Positions 35,410 through 44,506 of a stretch of DNA of 64,000 bases are shown piece by piece. A program made the translations under genes and the position numbers. The stretch's first letter is position 1, and every line of letters starts with the position of its first letter. Source of the stretch: Asaia bogorensis_B (GTDB taxonomy: Bacteria > Pseudomonadota > Alphaproteobacteria > Acetobacterales > Acetobacteraceae). Below the pieces are notes generated by a model. The model saw nothing but the letters and a program-made list of their open reading frames with translations. It did no database searches and was not told the origin of the DNA. The DNA is taken from the NCBI RefSeq assembly GCF_900465315.1, contig NZ_UBIX01000015.1. One strand, given 5' to 3'.

Positions 35410-37998
35410 TTGGGCGGACCGGCTGTGTCGCATCTGAATTTCAAGGCAATCGGGAAAGCCCTGCGCCTCGCCCCCGCCGCGTTGCTTCCAGGCCTTGTCT
35501 TTGTGGCGTCCGCAAGGGCCGATCATCGGCATACGCTTCCAGGACACAAAGAGCTGCACCCGCATACGCGGCCTGCCCAACCGCGAGAAATACCAGACCA
35601 GAAAGAGCATCTGCCTGATCGGATTTCCGGGAGTGACCTTGTGCAAGGCCTCCCCCCTTCGTGGCGTGCAACGCTTCTGAATGCTCCTGCAGCCTCACCT
35701 ACGGAAAAGACAGGCAGCAGGCCCAAACCCGCCCCTGCACCCCTGCCCGCTGTCACAACGGCGACCGCGCCGTCAGGGGCCGATCTGCCCGTGGCAACGT
35801 CACAGGCATCCCAGGATCGGATCCTGCTGCCTATCCCGCCCAAGGCTGGCATTGCGGCATTCGAGAGCGGGGATCGCTTTATCATCATCGTTGATAACGC
35901 CATTCCGATGGACACGTCCGCGATACATGGAGACGGTGTTTTTTCGTCCCTGAGCGTCGATGTATTGCCAGACGCCACCATCATCCAGCTGCGCAGATCA
36001 GACAGCCGACCGCTCTTTCTGTCACAACAGAGCGATGGTTGGGTGCTGGGGCTCAAACCGCCGCTCGATATTCCCCAGCAGGATCGACGCACTATAAACC
36101 CTCACGTCGTCGCAACGGGTGTCCTGTATCCGATGCGCCGCAGCGGACGCGTTCTATCTGTATCTGACCCGGCCTCGGGCGCACGCCTTTTGATTGGCAC
36201 CTCCCTTCTCGATGATGGGGGCGTTACATCCATGCGACGTACACCGGGATACGATGTGTGGCCGACCAATGAGGGCGTCGTCGTCTCTGCACGTGACGCC
36301 GAAATCACGCTATCCGCCGTCCCTTCTGGCCTTCTGCTCAATCGAGACGGACACAGCATGGTGGATGATGGACAGGCGGTCTATGCCAACGACATCGATC
36401 TCGAGTGGCTTGCCCTGAAAGATCTTGGCGATACCGCTCTGCGCCAGAGATTTCATGACGCTTTTCTCGCAGCAGCAGACTCCACCCCGTCCAAGCGCTT
36501 CGAGGCTCGCGTGAAAGAAGCGCAGGCAGCCTTCAGCATGGGAGCATTTACCGAGGCGAGAGGTATACTGGCTGTTGCGCTCAGAGACGATCCAGAGGAA
36601 ATCGGCCGTCCGGAAATAAGGTTCCTGACTGAAGCAACCGCGCTGATGAGCGACGATCTTGAGGACGCCTCGGGATTGGATGGCCCATGGCCCGAGAAAC
36701 AGCAACGAGCGGCGCAGTTATGGCGGGCACTCTATCTTGCTCAGGCTGATCAGATCGATGCGCGCGGCACCCATCGCCTCGTGCTTGATCTCGATCGGAT
36801 CAGGAGTTACCCCGCGAACGTGCGGGATATTTTGCTTCCCCTCGCTGCCGAAACGATTGCGCGCAACGCTACGCCCACTGATCTGCCCGCCTTGAACAAG
36901 CTGCCGCAGTCATCTGGCTTTCAGTTGGGTCGCGCGCTCGCCAATATGCGGCTCGGTCGGACCGACGCAGCACGGAGAAGCCTTGAACACCTCAAGACCG
37001 ATCGCGATCCTGTAATCGCCGAAAAGGCGGCGGAAAGCGAGATCGTGCTTGACCATATGCAGGGCAAGTTATCTCCCCAGCAGATGATCCGTGCCCTTGA
37101 TGCCATCATCCTCGATGCGCGACTGGCCGGGCGCGAGATGGCGGTTCGTCTCACTCAGGCGGAGGCATTTCTGCAGCTGGGCGATTGGCAAAACGCTGCT
37201 CTGATGATCGATCAGGGCGTCCCCCCAGGGCGCCCCTCTGCCTTGATGAGCAAACGTAACACGATACTTCTGAAAGCCCTGAAGGGGCTGGCTGAAATTC
37301 CCGCCACCGGTCTGGACAACCAACAGGCGCTACGCAATGCAGCGCTACTCAAGGCCCATATTGCAGGACTTCCGAACGGTCCCGAGCAGGCCAGCCTACA
37401 AGCTGCCTATGGAAAGCTTCTTCTTTCTATCGGTCTGATCGATGACGGGTCCAAAGCACTCGAAACAGCCGTGCCGGCTCTGGAGAGTCCGGAAGACAAA
37501 GCCAGTGCGGGTCTTGCTCTCGCCAAACTCGCCATACAGCAACGAGACGCGGCACGCGCGCTTCAAACGCTCGACATGACCGAGTCTGAGACGGTATCCC
37601 CCGAACTTCGCGCGCAGCGCAATGTCGCAAGAGCCGAAATTGCCCTTCTGGACGGAAACACGGCCAAAGGTCTCAACATCCTGAAGGACGCACAGGGCCA
37701 GTCTGCCAGACTGGTATCAGCGGCCACCTTTGAAAATCAGGGGGACTGGGCCTCTGCGACCCATGAGCTCAAAATCGTCGCACAGGAAAATCTTCTCGCC
37801 AAAGGTACTCTCTCGGATGCGGCACAGGACCTTGCTCTCAGACTCGCATCCGACGCCGCACGTGCCGGAGATGACACAACGCTCAAATGGCTCGCAGGGC
37901 GCATCGACGGAAGAGCGATGAGCCCTTCCAGGGCAAGCATATTTTCGCTTTTAACCCAGCACGCCCCGCCGCCCACCCTGTCGGCCGGCAGTCCCTGA
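35410..37998 (+). CDS. large secreted TPR protein of flagellar cluster
   Basis: About 860 residues. An N-terminal signal-like stretch (about residues 11-37, ending VFVASARA) suggests a periplasmic location. Residues 40-140 are Pro-rich. A beta-rich region follows (about 135-330, with ALPDATIIQLRR-like VDVLPDATIIQLRRSDSRPL), and the C-terminal half (340-840) is made of helical repeats of TPR type, for example FEARVKEAQAAFSMGAFTEA then RGILAVALRDDPEEI. I know similar large TPR proteins beside flagellar rod genes in alphaproteobacteria but no assigned function. The start is TTG at 35410 or GTG at 35425. It lies before flgB. Confidence 0.75.
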   Translation: MGGPAVSHLNFKAIGKALRLAPAALLPGLVFVASARADHRHTLPGHKELHPHTRPAQPREIPDQKEHLPDRISGSDLVQGLPPSWRATLLNAPAASPTEKTGSRPKPAPAPLPAVTTATAPSGADLPVATSQASQDRILLPIPPKAGIAAFESGDRFIIIVDNAIPMDTSAIHGDGVFSSLSVDVLPDATIIQLRRSDSRPLFLSQQSDGWVLGLKPPLDIPQQDRRTINPHVVATGVLYPMRRSGRVLSVSDPASGARLLIGTSLLDDGGVTSMRRTPGYDVWPTNEGVVVSARDAEITLSAVPSGLLLNRDGHSMVDDGQAVYANDIDLEWLALKDLGDTALRQRFHDAFLAAADSTPSKRFEARVKEAQAAFSMGAFTEARGILAVALRDDPEEIGRPEIRFLTEATALMSDDLEDASGLDGPWPEKQQRAAQLWRALYLAQADQIDARGTHRLVLDLDRIRSYPANVRDILLPLAAETIARNATPTDLPALNKLPQSSGFQLGRALANMRLGRTDAARRSLEHLKTDRDPVIAEKAAESEIVLDHMQGKLSPQQMIRALDAIILDARLAGREMAVRLTQAEAFLQLGDWQNAALMIDQGVPPGRPSALMSKRNTILLKALKGLAEIPATGLDNQQALRNAALLKAHIAGLPNGPEQASLQAAYGKLLLSIGLIDDGSKALETAVPALESPEDKASAGLALAKLAIQQRDAARALQTLDMTESETVSPELRAQRNVARAEIALLDGNTAKGLNILKDAQGQSARLVSAATFENQGDWASATHELKIVAQENLLAKGTLSDAAQDLALRLASDAARAGDDTTLKWLAGRIDGRAMSPSRASIFSLLTQHAPPPTLSAGSP

Positions 37999-38141
37999 CA
38001 TACCGCAGAGAGGCGACGCAGAAATTTTTTGTTACGCATCGCGGTTCTGCTTCTCCGGACCGCTTTTTCATACTAGAATGGGAACTATCCTGATAATGCT
38101 ATTTATCGCTTCTGTCGGCGAAGAATGAAGGGCGAAATTTA

Positions 38142-38552
38142 ATGCTCCAAGCAACGTCACCGCTTTCAGTCAGCGCTGATAAAGGGACAGATATTCTCGA
38201 CCTCGCCAACCGCCGCATGCAGTGGTTGCAGTCGCGCGAGACGCTCATCGCAGGCAATATCGCCAATGCAAATACGCCTAATTATGTGGCCCGTGATCTT
38301 CCTGATTTCAAAGGCGCCTTGCAGAACCAGATGTCTGTCCAGCTTGCCCAGACCGAGCCAGGGCATATTGCCAGCAACACGAGCCAGAAAGGTTCGGTCA
38401 AAGCCGATAGCAGCACGTCGATCGATGGCAACAAGGTCGACCTTGAAAGCGAACTCGTTAAGATTGCGCAGACCGACGACCAGCAGCGCATGGCTACGAG
38501 CGCTTACAGCACCTATATGTCCATGTTTTCTCTCGCTCTGGGTTCATCCTGA
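38142..38552 (+). CDS. flgB: FlgB, proximal rod protein
   Basis: Proximal rod subunit. The N-terminal axial motif is present (RETLIAGNIANANTPNYVAR, about residues 34-53), followed by LPDFKGAL. It ends in the conserved SAYSTYMSMFSLAL helix. Its 136 residues are normal. The start has AAGGG about 9 bases upstream. It is followed 21 bp later by flgC. The usual downstream neighbour fliE is missing here. Confidence 0.93.
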   Translation: MLQATSPLSVSADKGTDILDLANRRMQWLQSRETLIAGNIANANTPNYVARDLPDFKGALQNQMSVQLAQTEPGHIASNTSQKGSVKADSSTSIDGNKVDLESELVKIAQTDDQQRMATSAYSTYMSMFSLALGSS

Positions 38553-38573
38553 GCCTGGTCTTTCGAGGTCGAA

Positions 38574-38981
38574 ATGAACTTCACAGATACTATTGGAATT
38601 TCCGCGTCCGGCATGCAGGCTCAGGCGAAGCGCCTGCAGGTCGCAGCCGAGAACTTGGCAAACTCTGAAACGACTGGCTCTACACCGGGTTCCGATCCCT
38701 ACCGCCGAAAAACCATTACATTTAAGGAAATTCTCAATCGCGATACCGGCGTTTCATCTGTCTCAGTGAAGGAGATAGGTGAAGACCGGACGGCCTTCGA
38801 GACCCATTACGACCCATCCCAACCGGCCGCAGACAAAAATGGGCTGGTCAAGCTTCCCAATGTCGATGCGATGACCGAAATTATGGATACCCACGAAGCA
38901 CAACACTCCTATGAGGCCAATTTGAACGCCTTGCAGGTGACGCGTTCGATGCTCACGCGCACGATCAACCTGATGAAGTAA
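38574..38981 (+). CDS. flgC: FlgC, proximal rod protein
   Basis: Proximal rod subunit. The signature includes IGISASGMQAQAKRLQVAAE then NLANSETTGSTPGSDPYRRK and the C-terminal TEIMDTHEAQHSYEANLNAL followed by MLTRTINLMK. Its 135 residues match the family. It lies between flgB and flgF, probably in one transcript. Confidence 0.95.
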   Translation: MNFTDTIGISASGMQAQAKRLQVAAENLANSETTGSTPGSDPYRRKTITFKEILNRDTGVSSVSVKEIGEDRTAFETHYDPSQPAADKNGLVKLPNVDAMTEIMDTHEAQHSYEANLNALQVTRSMLTRTINLMK

Positions 38982-39062
38982 TGGAATGGATTTCCATGGT
39001 CATGCGCATGTGTGCGCGCGTGATTTCATTGCCATTTAAAACAAAAAGGCTGGTCGAGCATT

Positions 39063-39806
39063 ATGGATAGCACTGCTTATATTGCCTTGTCGCGCATCGA
39101 CGTGCTCAAGCGTGAACTCGACGTTGCCGCCAATAATCTGGCGAACGAGAACACCGACGGCTTCAAGGGATCTCGGGAGCTCTTTTCGCAATATCTTGTC
39201 CATCAGAAAGGGTCCGGGGTGACTCCAGGGGATCGGGAGCAGGCGTATGCCCAGGATAAGGCAACGTTCAGGGATCTGGTTCAAGGCCCCTTGAGAAGCA
39301 CAGGTAACGCGACCGACGTTGCGATCAATGGTGACGGCTATTTCACCGTCCGCACAACGCAAGGGGTACGACTGACCCGCAACGGACAATTTACACGCCG
39401 CCTCGATGGCACGATCATTGATAGCGCGGGCAATCCTGTGCTCGACAATAACGGTCGCAATCTTGTTCTGCGGCAGGAGAGCGGAGATTTCTCGATCGCC
39501 AAGGACGGAACCATATCGACCGAAGATGGTCCGCTGGGGACGATAGGCGTTGTCACGGTCGATAACCCCCAGACACTCATGGCAGAGGGCAGCTTCCTCT
39601 TTAAACCTACAACGCCAACGCGGCAGATGCCCACTCCCGAGTTGCATCAGGCAATGTTAGAGGGAAGCAATGTCAATGCGGTAGCCGAAACAACCCGCCT
39701 GGTGCAGATCCAGCGCGATTACGATCTCACTTTTCAGCTCATCCAGACGGAGACGACGCGAGGCATGAATGCTATCGACAAGATTGCAGCCGAGCCTAGC
39801 AGTTGA
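39063..39806 (+). CDS. flgF: FlgF, proximal rod protein
   Basis: Rod subunit related to FlgG. The N-terminal pattern is LDVAANNLANENTDGFKGSR at about residues 19-38. The central domain has ATDVAINGDGYFTVRTTQG, and the C-terminus has VNAVAETTRLVQIQRDYDLT with the Flg_bbr_C ending. Its 247 residues are normal. It follows flgC by about 80 bp, where the order flgB-flgC-fliE would usually be seen. A lipoprotein gene follows. Confidence 0.94.
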   Translation: MDSTAYIALSRIDVLKRELDVAANNLANENTDGFKGSRELFSQYLVHQKGSGVTPGDREQAYAQDKATFRDLVQGPLRSTGNATDVAINGDGYFTVRTTQGVRLTRNGQFTRRLDGTIIDSAGNPVLDNNGRNLVLRQESGDFSIAKDGTISTEDGPLGTIGVVTVDNPQTLMAEGSFLFKPTTPTRQMPTPELHQAMLEGSNVNAVAETTRLVQIQRDYDLTFQLIQTETTRGMNAIDKIAAEPSS

Positions 39807-39882
39807 CGCTGACGAAGCGATTCCGCATGCCGGCCTCTCCCCATCGGTGATTGAAATGCTCCCCTCTCGATCAAGGATCGCA

Positions 39883-40251
39883 ATGAGCTTCCGGTTCTGC
39901 GGTTTCTCTTACAGGCCCATGCTTCGTTGCTGCATACTCGGGATAACTGGCCTTCAGCTTTCTGCGTGCGCGGCTGATGACATCGCACGTCATCTTACCG
40001 GTCGTGAATGCAACGCCGGTTACATACAGCAGGGTGAAGACTGGTGCGCTCCAGCCGAGCGACCACCTGCGCCGCAGCCATATTGCACCCAAAGCTGGAA
40101 CGGCGTGGACTGCTGGAGCAGACCTGACCTCATGCCAAATGTCGCTCGTCAGGTAGCGCAGGGCCCCACGGGCCTAACGCAGGATCAGAACGCGGACCGC
40201 CTCAATCTGCCGCTCAAGGAAACACCGCCAACGAATGCCTACATCCCATGA
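39883..40251 (+). CDS. predicted lipoprotein with Cys-rich domain, unknown
   Basis: A 122-residue protein with a lipoprotein signal of about 30 residues ending LSA-C, then a short region with four further Cys residues (ECNAGY, DWCAPA, PYCTQSWNGVDCWS), compatible with two disulphides in the periplasm. The start at 39883 has AAGGA 5 bases upstream. The longer frame from 39769 overlaps flgF and is unlikely. It lies between flgF and fliF. I do not recognise the family. Residues 60-122 are Pro-rich. Confidence 0.68.
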   Translation: MSFRFCGFSYRPMLRCCILGITGLQLSACAADDIARHLTGRECNAGYIQQGEDWCAPAERPPAPQPYCTQSWNGVDCWSRPDLMPNVARQVAQGPTGLTQDQNADRLNLPLKETPPTNAYIP

Positions 40252-40423
40252 TGAGCATGCTTCCACGCGGACGGGGAGTATTCGGGCTGGAAAATTGACG
40301 CCTTACAATACGCTAAAATATTTGATGCATCATACAAAAATATACCTCAGGAAACACACGGGAGATTGGACGCCGACCATGAATAAAACAGCAAAAACCG
40401 ATCGCGTCTGACGACAGTTATTT

Positions 40424-42088
40424 ATGAAAAATCTCCTTACATCCATAAAGGGGCTGGGTCGTAACCAGCTGATTGCCCTGGGCGCCGCAGGGGCTCTGCT
40501 GCTCGGACTTCTGGGGTATCTCGCGCTTGGTGGCTCCGGGCAGCCCAACGCACTGGTGTACGGCAATCTGGACCTCAACGAGGCAGCCCGGATGGTCGAA
40601 GACCTGTCAAAGGCCCATATTCCGAGTTCGACCTCACCGGATGGAACGAGCCTTTACGTATCCAGCGACCAGGTTGCAAAAGCTCGCCTCCTTCTCGCCA
40701 AGGATGGCCTTCCCAATGGTGGAAGCGTTGGTTACGAGCTGTTCGACAAGAGCGCGACCCTGACGAGTACCCAATTCGAGCAAAACATTAACGAAACCCG
40801 CGCCCTGGAAGGCGAACTCGAGCGCTCGATCCGGCTCCTTCAGGGAATACGCAATGTGCGGGTGCATCTCGTATTGCCTCATCGTGACCTGTTTTCGGTG
40901 CAGACAAACCCGTCTCAGGCGAGCGTCGTTATCGATATCGGCCACGGAGGACGCATCGCACCTGACGGTATACAGGCGATTCAGAACCTTGTTGCCGCCG
41001 CAGTGCCGGGGCTGAGGCCGCAATCCATCTCGATTGTCGATACACGCGGCGATGTTCTGGCGAAACCGGGAGAGCCGAACAGCGAGGACGGTCAGGAGAG
41101 CGCATTCGAGAAGTTCCGTCATGCCGAGGAGACACGGCTGTCTCAGTCTGTTGAGGAGATGCTCATCCCTACGCTGGGCACGGCGCATGTCAGGGCGCGG
41201 GCCGCAGTCGTCATCAACAATGACGAAGTGCACGAAACAGAAGAAAGCTTCGATCCGAACCAGCAGGTGCTGCGGTCGCAACAAACCAGTACAGACAAAA
41301 GCGTCAACACTGAGTCGACCCCCAACACATCTGTCGCGAACAACCTGCCGAACGCAAATGCCGGGCAAACCGACAAAAACGGATCGAGTGATACGCGTGA
41401 CGAAGAAACCAATAATTATGAAATTGGCAAGCGCGTCCGGGTCGTTAACCAAACTCACCCACGTGTGGCACGAATCAGCATAGCGGTCATGGTTGATGGT
41501 TCCTACACGAGGGATAAGAGCGGAACAGAAGTGTGGAAGCCTCTCGATGCAGCCGCAATCGACCGCATCACCACACTTGTGAAAACCTCAGTCGGTTATG
41601 ACAAGGCTCGTGGAGATCAGGTCGAGGTCGTATCAATGCGATTCATGCCGGATGGAGGTGTCGAACCCCTCCCGGCTGCGCCAGGCTTCTTCTCGCGCGC
41701 TAACCTGATATATCTCGCAGAATGGATCATACCGATCCTCCTCGCTCTGGGTGCAGGGTTCTTCGCGCTCAGGCCACTCCTCCGCCGCAAAACGACGACA
41801 CACCCAGCCCTGTCGCGATCTGGCCCCACCCATCTCGAGGCGCTTGGTGGCTCCGGTTCCTATAGGGAGGGAGAGCCTGATCACGCGGCTCTCGGACAGG
41901 GTTCGTCTAACAGCCTGGCTCTTCGCACTGATACCGATACCGTGTCGATAGATGGAATTGAGGGGAGAGCGCGTGCAGGAACGATTTCGAAGGTCGCTGA
42001 CCGTATCGATCAAAACCCTGAAAGCAGCCTGAGCATTATCCGAAACTGGCTCGAGGCACCCGAGCCACGTCCGGGAGCTTCATCATGA
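40424..42088 (+). CDS. fliF: FliF, MS-ring protein
   Basis: Membrane ring on which the basal body and export gate are built. Membrane helices lie near residues 15-37 and about 428-450. The periplasmic YscJ/FliF domain shows YVSSDQVAKARLLLAKDGLP and RALEGELERSIRLLQGIRNV then RVHLVLPHRDLF. The C-terminal FliG-binding tail ends SIIRNWLEAPE. Its 554 residues match the family. It overlaps fliG by 4 bp (ATGA). Confidence 0.96.
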   Translation: MKNLLTSIKGLGRNQLIALGAAGALLLGLLGYLALGGSGQPNALVYGNLDLNEAARMVEDLSKAHIPSSTSPDGTSLYVSSDQVAKARLLLAKDGLPNGGSVGYELFDKSATLTSTQFEQNINETRALEGELERSIRLLQGIRNVRVHLVLPHRDLFSVQTNPSQASVVIDIGHGGRIAPDGIQAIQNLVAAAVPGLRPQSISIVDTRGDVLAKPGEPNSEDGQESAFEKFRHAEETRLSQSVEEMLIPTLGTAHVRARAAVVINNDEVHETEESFDPNQQVLRSQQTSTDKSVNTESTPNTSVANNLPNANAGQTDKNGSSDTRDEETNNYEIGKRVRVVNQTHPRVARISIAVMVDGSYTRDKSGTEVWKPLDAAAIDRITTLVKTSVGYDKARGDQVEVVSMRFMPDGGVEPLPAAPGFFSRANLIYLAEWIIPILLALGAGFFALRPLLRRKTTTHPALSRSGPTHLEALGGSGSYREGEPDHAALGQGSSNSLALRTDTDTVSIDGIEGRARAGTISKVADRIDQNPESSLSIIRNWLEAPEPRPGASS

Positions 42089-43134
42089 ATACCGCCAGCC
42101 CCCCCGATATGCCTCCCTCAGCTCCCATAGCGCCGGAATTTTCCCTCTCCGGCAAACAGAAGGCAGCAATTCTTTTCATGGCAATCGGTCGTGACCGAAG
42201 CGCCGCACTCATGCAGTCCCTGCACGAAGATGAAATACGTGACATCTCGATCGCCATGGCGGGACTGGGCGTCGTCAAGGCCGCCATGGTCGAATCGGTG
42301 TGTCGGGAGTTCGTCGAGAATTTCGAATTGGCCGATGGTCTCGTCGGGACTTTTGAGACAACCGAGGCTTTCCTGCGCCGCTCACTCAGTGCCGAGCAGG
42401 TCGAAAAGATCATGGACGAGATCCGTGGTCCTGCTGGCCGCAATATGTGGGACAAACTGGCGAATGTGCAGGAGTCAATTCTCGCCAACTACCTGAAGAG
42501 CGAATATCCGCAAACGGCTGCGGTTATCGTGAGTCGTTTGCAGCCCGCGCATGCAGCACGTGTCCTCGCCTTGCTGCCTGAGGATTATGCGACAGATGTG
42601 ATGATGCGTATCCTGCATATGGAAACGGTGCAGCGCGAAGTGATTGAGAGTGTCGAGGCGACCCTGCGATCCGAATTCATCTCATCCCTCGGACGGTCAT
42701 CCAAGCGGGACAGTTATGAACTCCTCGCCGAGGTATTCAATAATTTCGATCGCAAGACGGAGGGGCGCCTTACAGAGCTCATGGATCGTCAGAGCCATGA
42801 GGATATGGAGAAGGTCAAATCGTTGATGTTTACCTTTGAGGACATCGCGCGTCTCTCACAGGAATCCCTCATGCGAGTTGTGACCGAGGTGGATCGGGAT
42901 CGCCTCCCGGTTGCCCTGAAGGGAGCGACGGACAGCGAACGCAAACTCTTCCTTCAGTGCATGTCAAAACGGGCAGGCAATATCCTCCTGGAAGAAATTG
43001 CATCGCTAGGCCCCGTACGTGTCAAGGACGTGGAAGCTGCACAGGCAGAAATCGTAACGACCATCAAGAATCTCATGAACGCAGGGGAAATCGATATAAG
43101 CGATAACTCCGCAAGCGACGAATTCATCTCCTGA
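42085..43134 (+). CDS. fliG: FliG, rotor/switch protein
   Basis: Rotor protein that contacts MotA and transmits torque. Armadillo-like N and middle domains are followed by the C-terminal torque domain with MFTFEDIARLSQESLMRVVT and LFLQCMSKRAGNILLEEIAS. The EHPQ-like motif region reads KSEYPQTAAVIVSRLQPAHA. Its 349 residues are typical. It overlaps both fliF and fliH in a tight operon. Confidence 0.96.
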   Translation: MNTASPPDMPPSAPIAPEFSLSGKQKAAILFMAIGRDRSAALMQSLHEDEIRDISIAMAGLGVVKAAMVESVCREFVENFELADGLVGTFETTEAFLRRSLSAEQVEKIMDEIRGPAGRNMWDKLANVQESILANYLKSEYPQTAAVIVSRLQPAHAARVLALLPEDYATDVMMRILHMETVQREVIESVEATLRSEFISSLGRSSKRDSYELLAEVFNNFDRKTEGRLTELMDRQSHEDMEKVKSLMFTFEDIARLSQESLMRVVTEVDRDRLPVALKGATDSERKLFLQCMSKRAGNILLEEIASLGPVRVKDVEAAQAEIVTTIKNLMNAGEIDISDNSASDEFIS

Positions 43135-43877
43135 TGCGAGACTTCGTTCCTTTTTCACTCAAGTCCAGACGAGAGGACCAGGCGAGTAACGCTGACACCG
43201 CCACCCTGCCGCTCGCCCGCCACCTTGTTGATTTCGATGCCAAGCCAATGCCCCCGGCACCGCCTCCCGCCACCGATCAATCGGATTCGGCTCCGGCAGA
43301 CGGGCAAGCGAAGCCTTTGGTGTCCTTGGCTCAGGACGAGATTGATGCGCTGCAGCGTGCCGCTTACGACGCTGGTTTTGCAGCAGGCGCGGCTTCGGAG
43401 CAGGCCAGAGCCGAAGCCAACCTATCTTCTACACTGGCGGACATGATCCGTCAGAACGAAGATGTATGCGCCCGCCACTTCAGCCTGGCGCAAAAGGCGG
43501 GGGAAATTTTTGCCGAGGCGTTAGTCGACATCGTCAGCGCTCTGACCCGCCTCCCCCCAGAGCAATTAAATGGTATCCATCGCGATCTTCTGCAGGATGC
43601 AATCGATCTGATTCTGGGATCCGAGACAGTGGTTGAGGTAACTTGCACCGCGGATGACGAAGTCCGCCTCAGAAGCGCGATTAGCCAGCCTGACAAAATA
43701 AGGTTTGAGCCTTGTGCTGTTCCCGGGGATTCACGTATCAGAATCAGCACTGAGACCAACACGATCGTCCTCGACCCGGAAGAATGGCGCAGGAAGGCAA
43801 TTGAGAAGGTGCTGACCTCACTCAACTCTTTGCAGCGTTCACCAACTGCCTCACCCAAGACGACAAACGGACCGTAA
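43134..43877 (+). CDS. fliH: FliH, regulator of the export ATPase
   Basis: Links FliI to the C-ring and controls its ATPase. It is 247 residues with a Pro-rich N-terminal part (about residues 35-60) and a helical part with AAYDAGFAAGAASEQARAEA, which fits the GxxxG-type heptad region of FliH. The C-terminal domain resembles the V-ATPase E-subunit-like end (SRIRISTETNTIVLDPEEW). Sequence conservation in this family is weak, so position between fliG and fliN carries much of the call. The start overlaps the fliG stop (TGATG). Confidence 0.85.
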   Translation: MRDFVPFSLKSRREDQASNADTATLPLARHLVDFDAKPMPPAPPPATDQSDSAPADGQAKPLVSLAQDEIDALQRAAYDAGFAAGAASEQARAEANLSSTLADMIRQNEDVCARHFSLAQKAGEIFAEALVDIVSALTRLPPEQLNGIHRDLLQDAIDLILGSETVVEVTCTADDEVRLRSAISQPDKIRFEPCAVPGDSRIRISTETNTIVLDPEEWRRKAIEKVLTSLNSLQRSPTASPKTTNGP

Positions 43878-44109
43878 ATGATGAATGCAGATAACGGAAT
43901 GATGGGGCTCGAGGATTTTGCCTCAGAGCCTCTCGATTCTTCAGGTTCCACAACCGAGACAGCAGCTGCCGGCAGCTAACAAGAAACTGGGCGAAGCTGT
44001 CGATATCTACGCCAATAACCGTCTCATTGCACGTGGCGAGCTGGTTGTCGTTGATGACAACAACATAGGCGTGACAATGACTGAAATCCTGTCGTCTTCG
44101 TCCTCCTGA
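43878..44109 (+). pseudogene. fliN: broken fliN: frameshifted, lacking the first half of the SpoA domain
   Basis: FliN forms the base of the C-ring with FliM. The gene should start at 43878, right after fliH. Its first frame codes only 33 residues and stops at TAA 43977-43979. The C-terminal half of the SpoA domain is in a different frame up to 44109 (KKLGEAVDIYANNRLIARGE, then LVVVDDNNIGVTMTEIL). About 30-35 residues that normally carry the first half of SpoA are absent from all three frames, so this is more than a one-base error: a deletion with a frame change. A 14-bp perfect palindrome, AGCTGCCGGCAGCT, sits at the junction (43964-43977). A real lesion and an assembly error are both possible. 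Confidence 0.85.
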
Positions 44110-44146
44110 GTGTGAACACCATGCTTGCTCAGGGCCAATGTAACGC

Positions 44147-44506
44147 ATGCAACGGGCAGCACGGATGAGCCTCCTGTCATGGGTGAGCTATGGTGCATCG
44201 TTTGCACTGGTAATATCGCTCATATTCCTTTTGCGATTTGTTGTGCGCTATCTCGAACCCCGCCTGGGCAGACGGAATACAACCAGAAGTTTACAGATTG
44301 TGGAAACACTGCCTCTTGATCCGAAAAGGCGACTGATCGTCTTTTCCTGTCGAGGGCGTGAAGGCCTTCTACTCACCGGCCTAAATGGAGATTCGTTCAT
44401 CGGCTGGCTTGAGGGCGATTGCGGCCCGAACGACGGTCTCGTCCAGGCTAATCCTGAACCTGCCTCGGGTTTCAGCCAGTATCTCTCCGTCGAGCGTAGC
44501 TCATGA
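44147..44506 (+). CDS. fliO: FliO, export-gate assembly protein
   Basis: Small membrane protein that helps FliP assemble into the export gate. It has one N-terminal membrane helix (about residues 10-32, VSYGASFALVISLIFLLRFV) and a short cytosolic domain with the FliO pattern SLQIVETLPLDPKRRLIVFS and GREGLLLTGLNGDSFIGWLE. Its 119 residues are normal. An ATG at 44165 is an alternative start. It overlaps fliP by 4 bp. Confidence 0.88.
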   Translation: MQRAARMSLLSWVSYGASFALVISLIFLLRFVVRYLEPRLGRRNTTRSLQIVETLPLDPKRRLIVFSCRGREGLLLTGLNGDSFIGWLEGDCGPNDGLVQANPEPASGFSQYLSVERSS

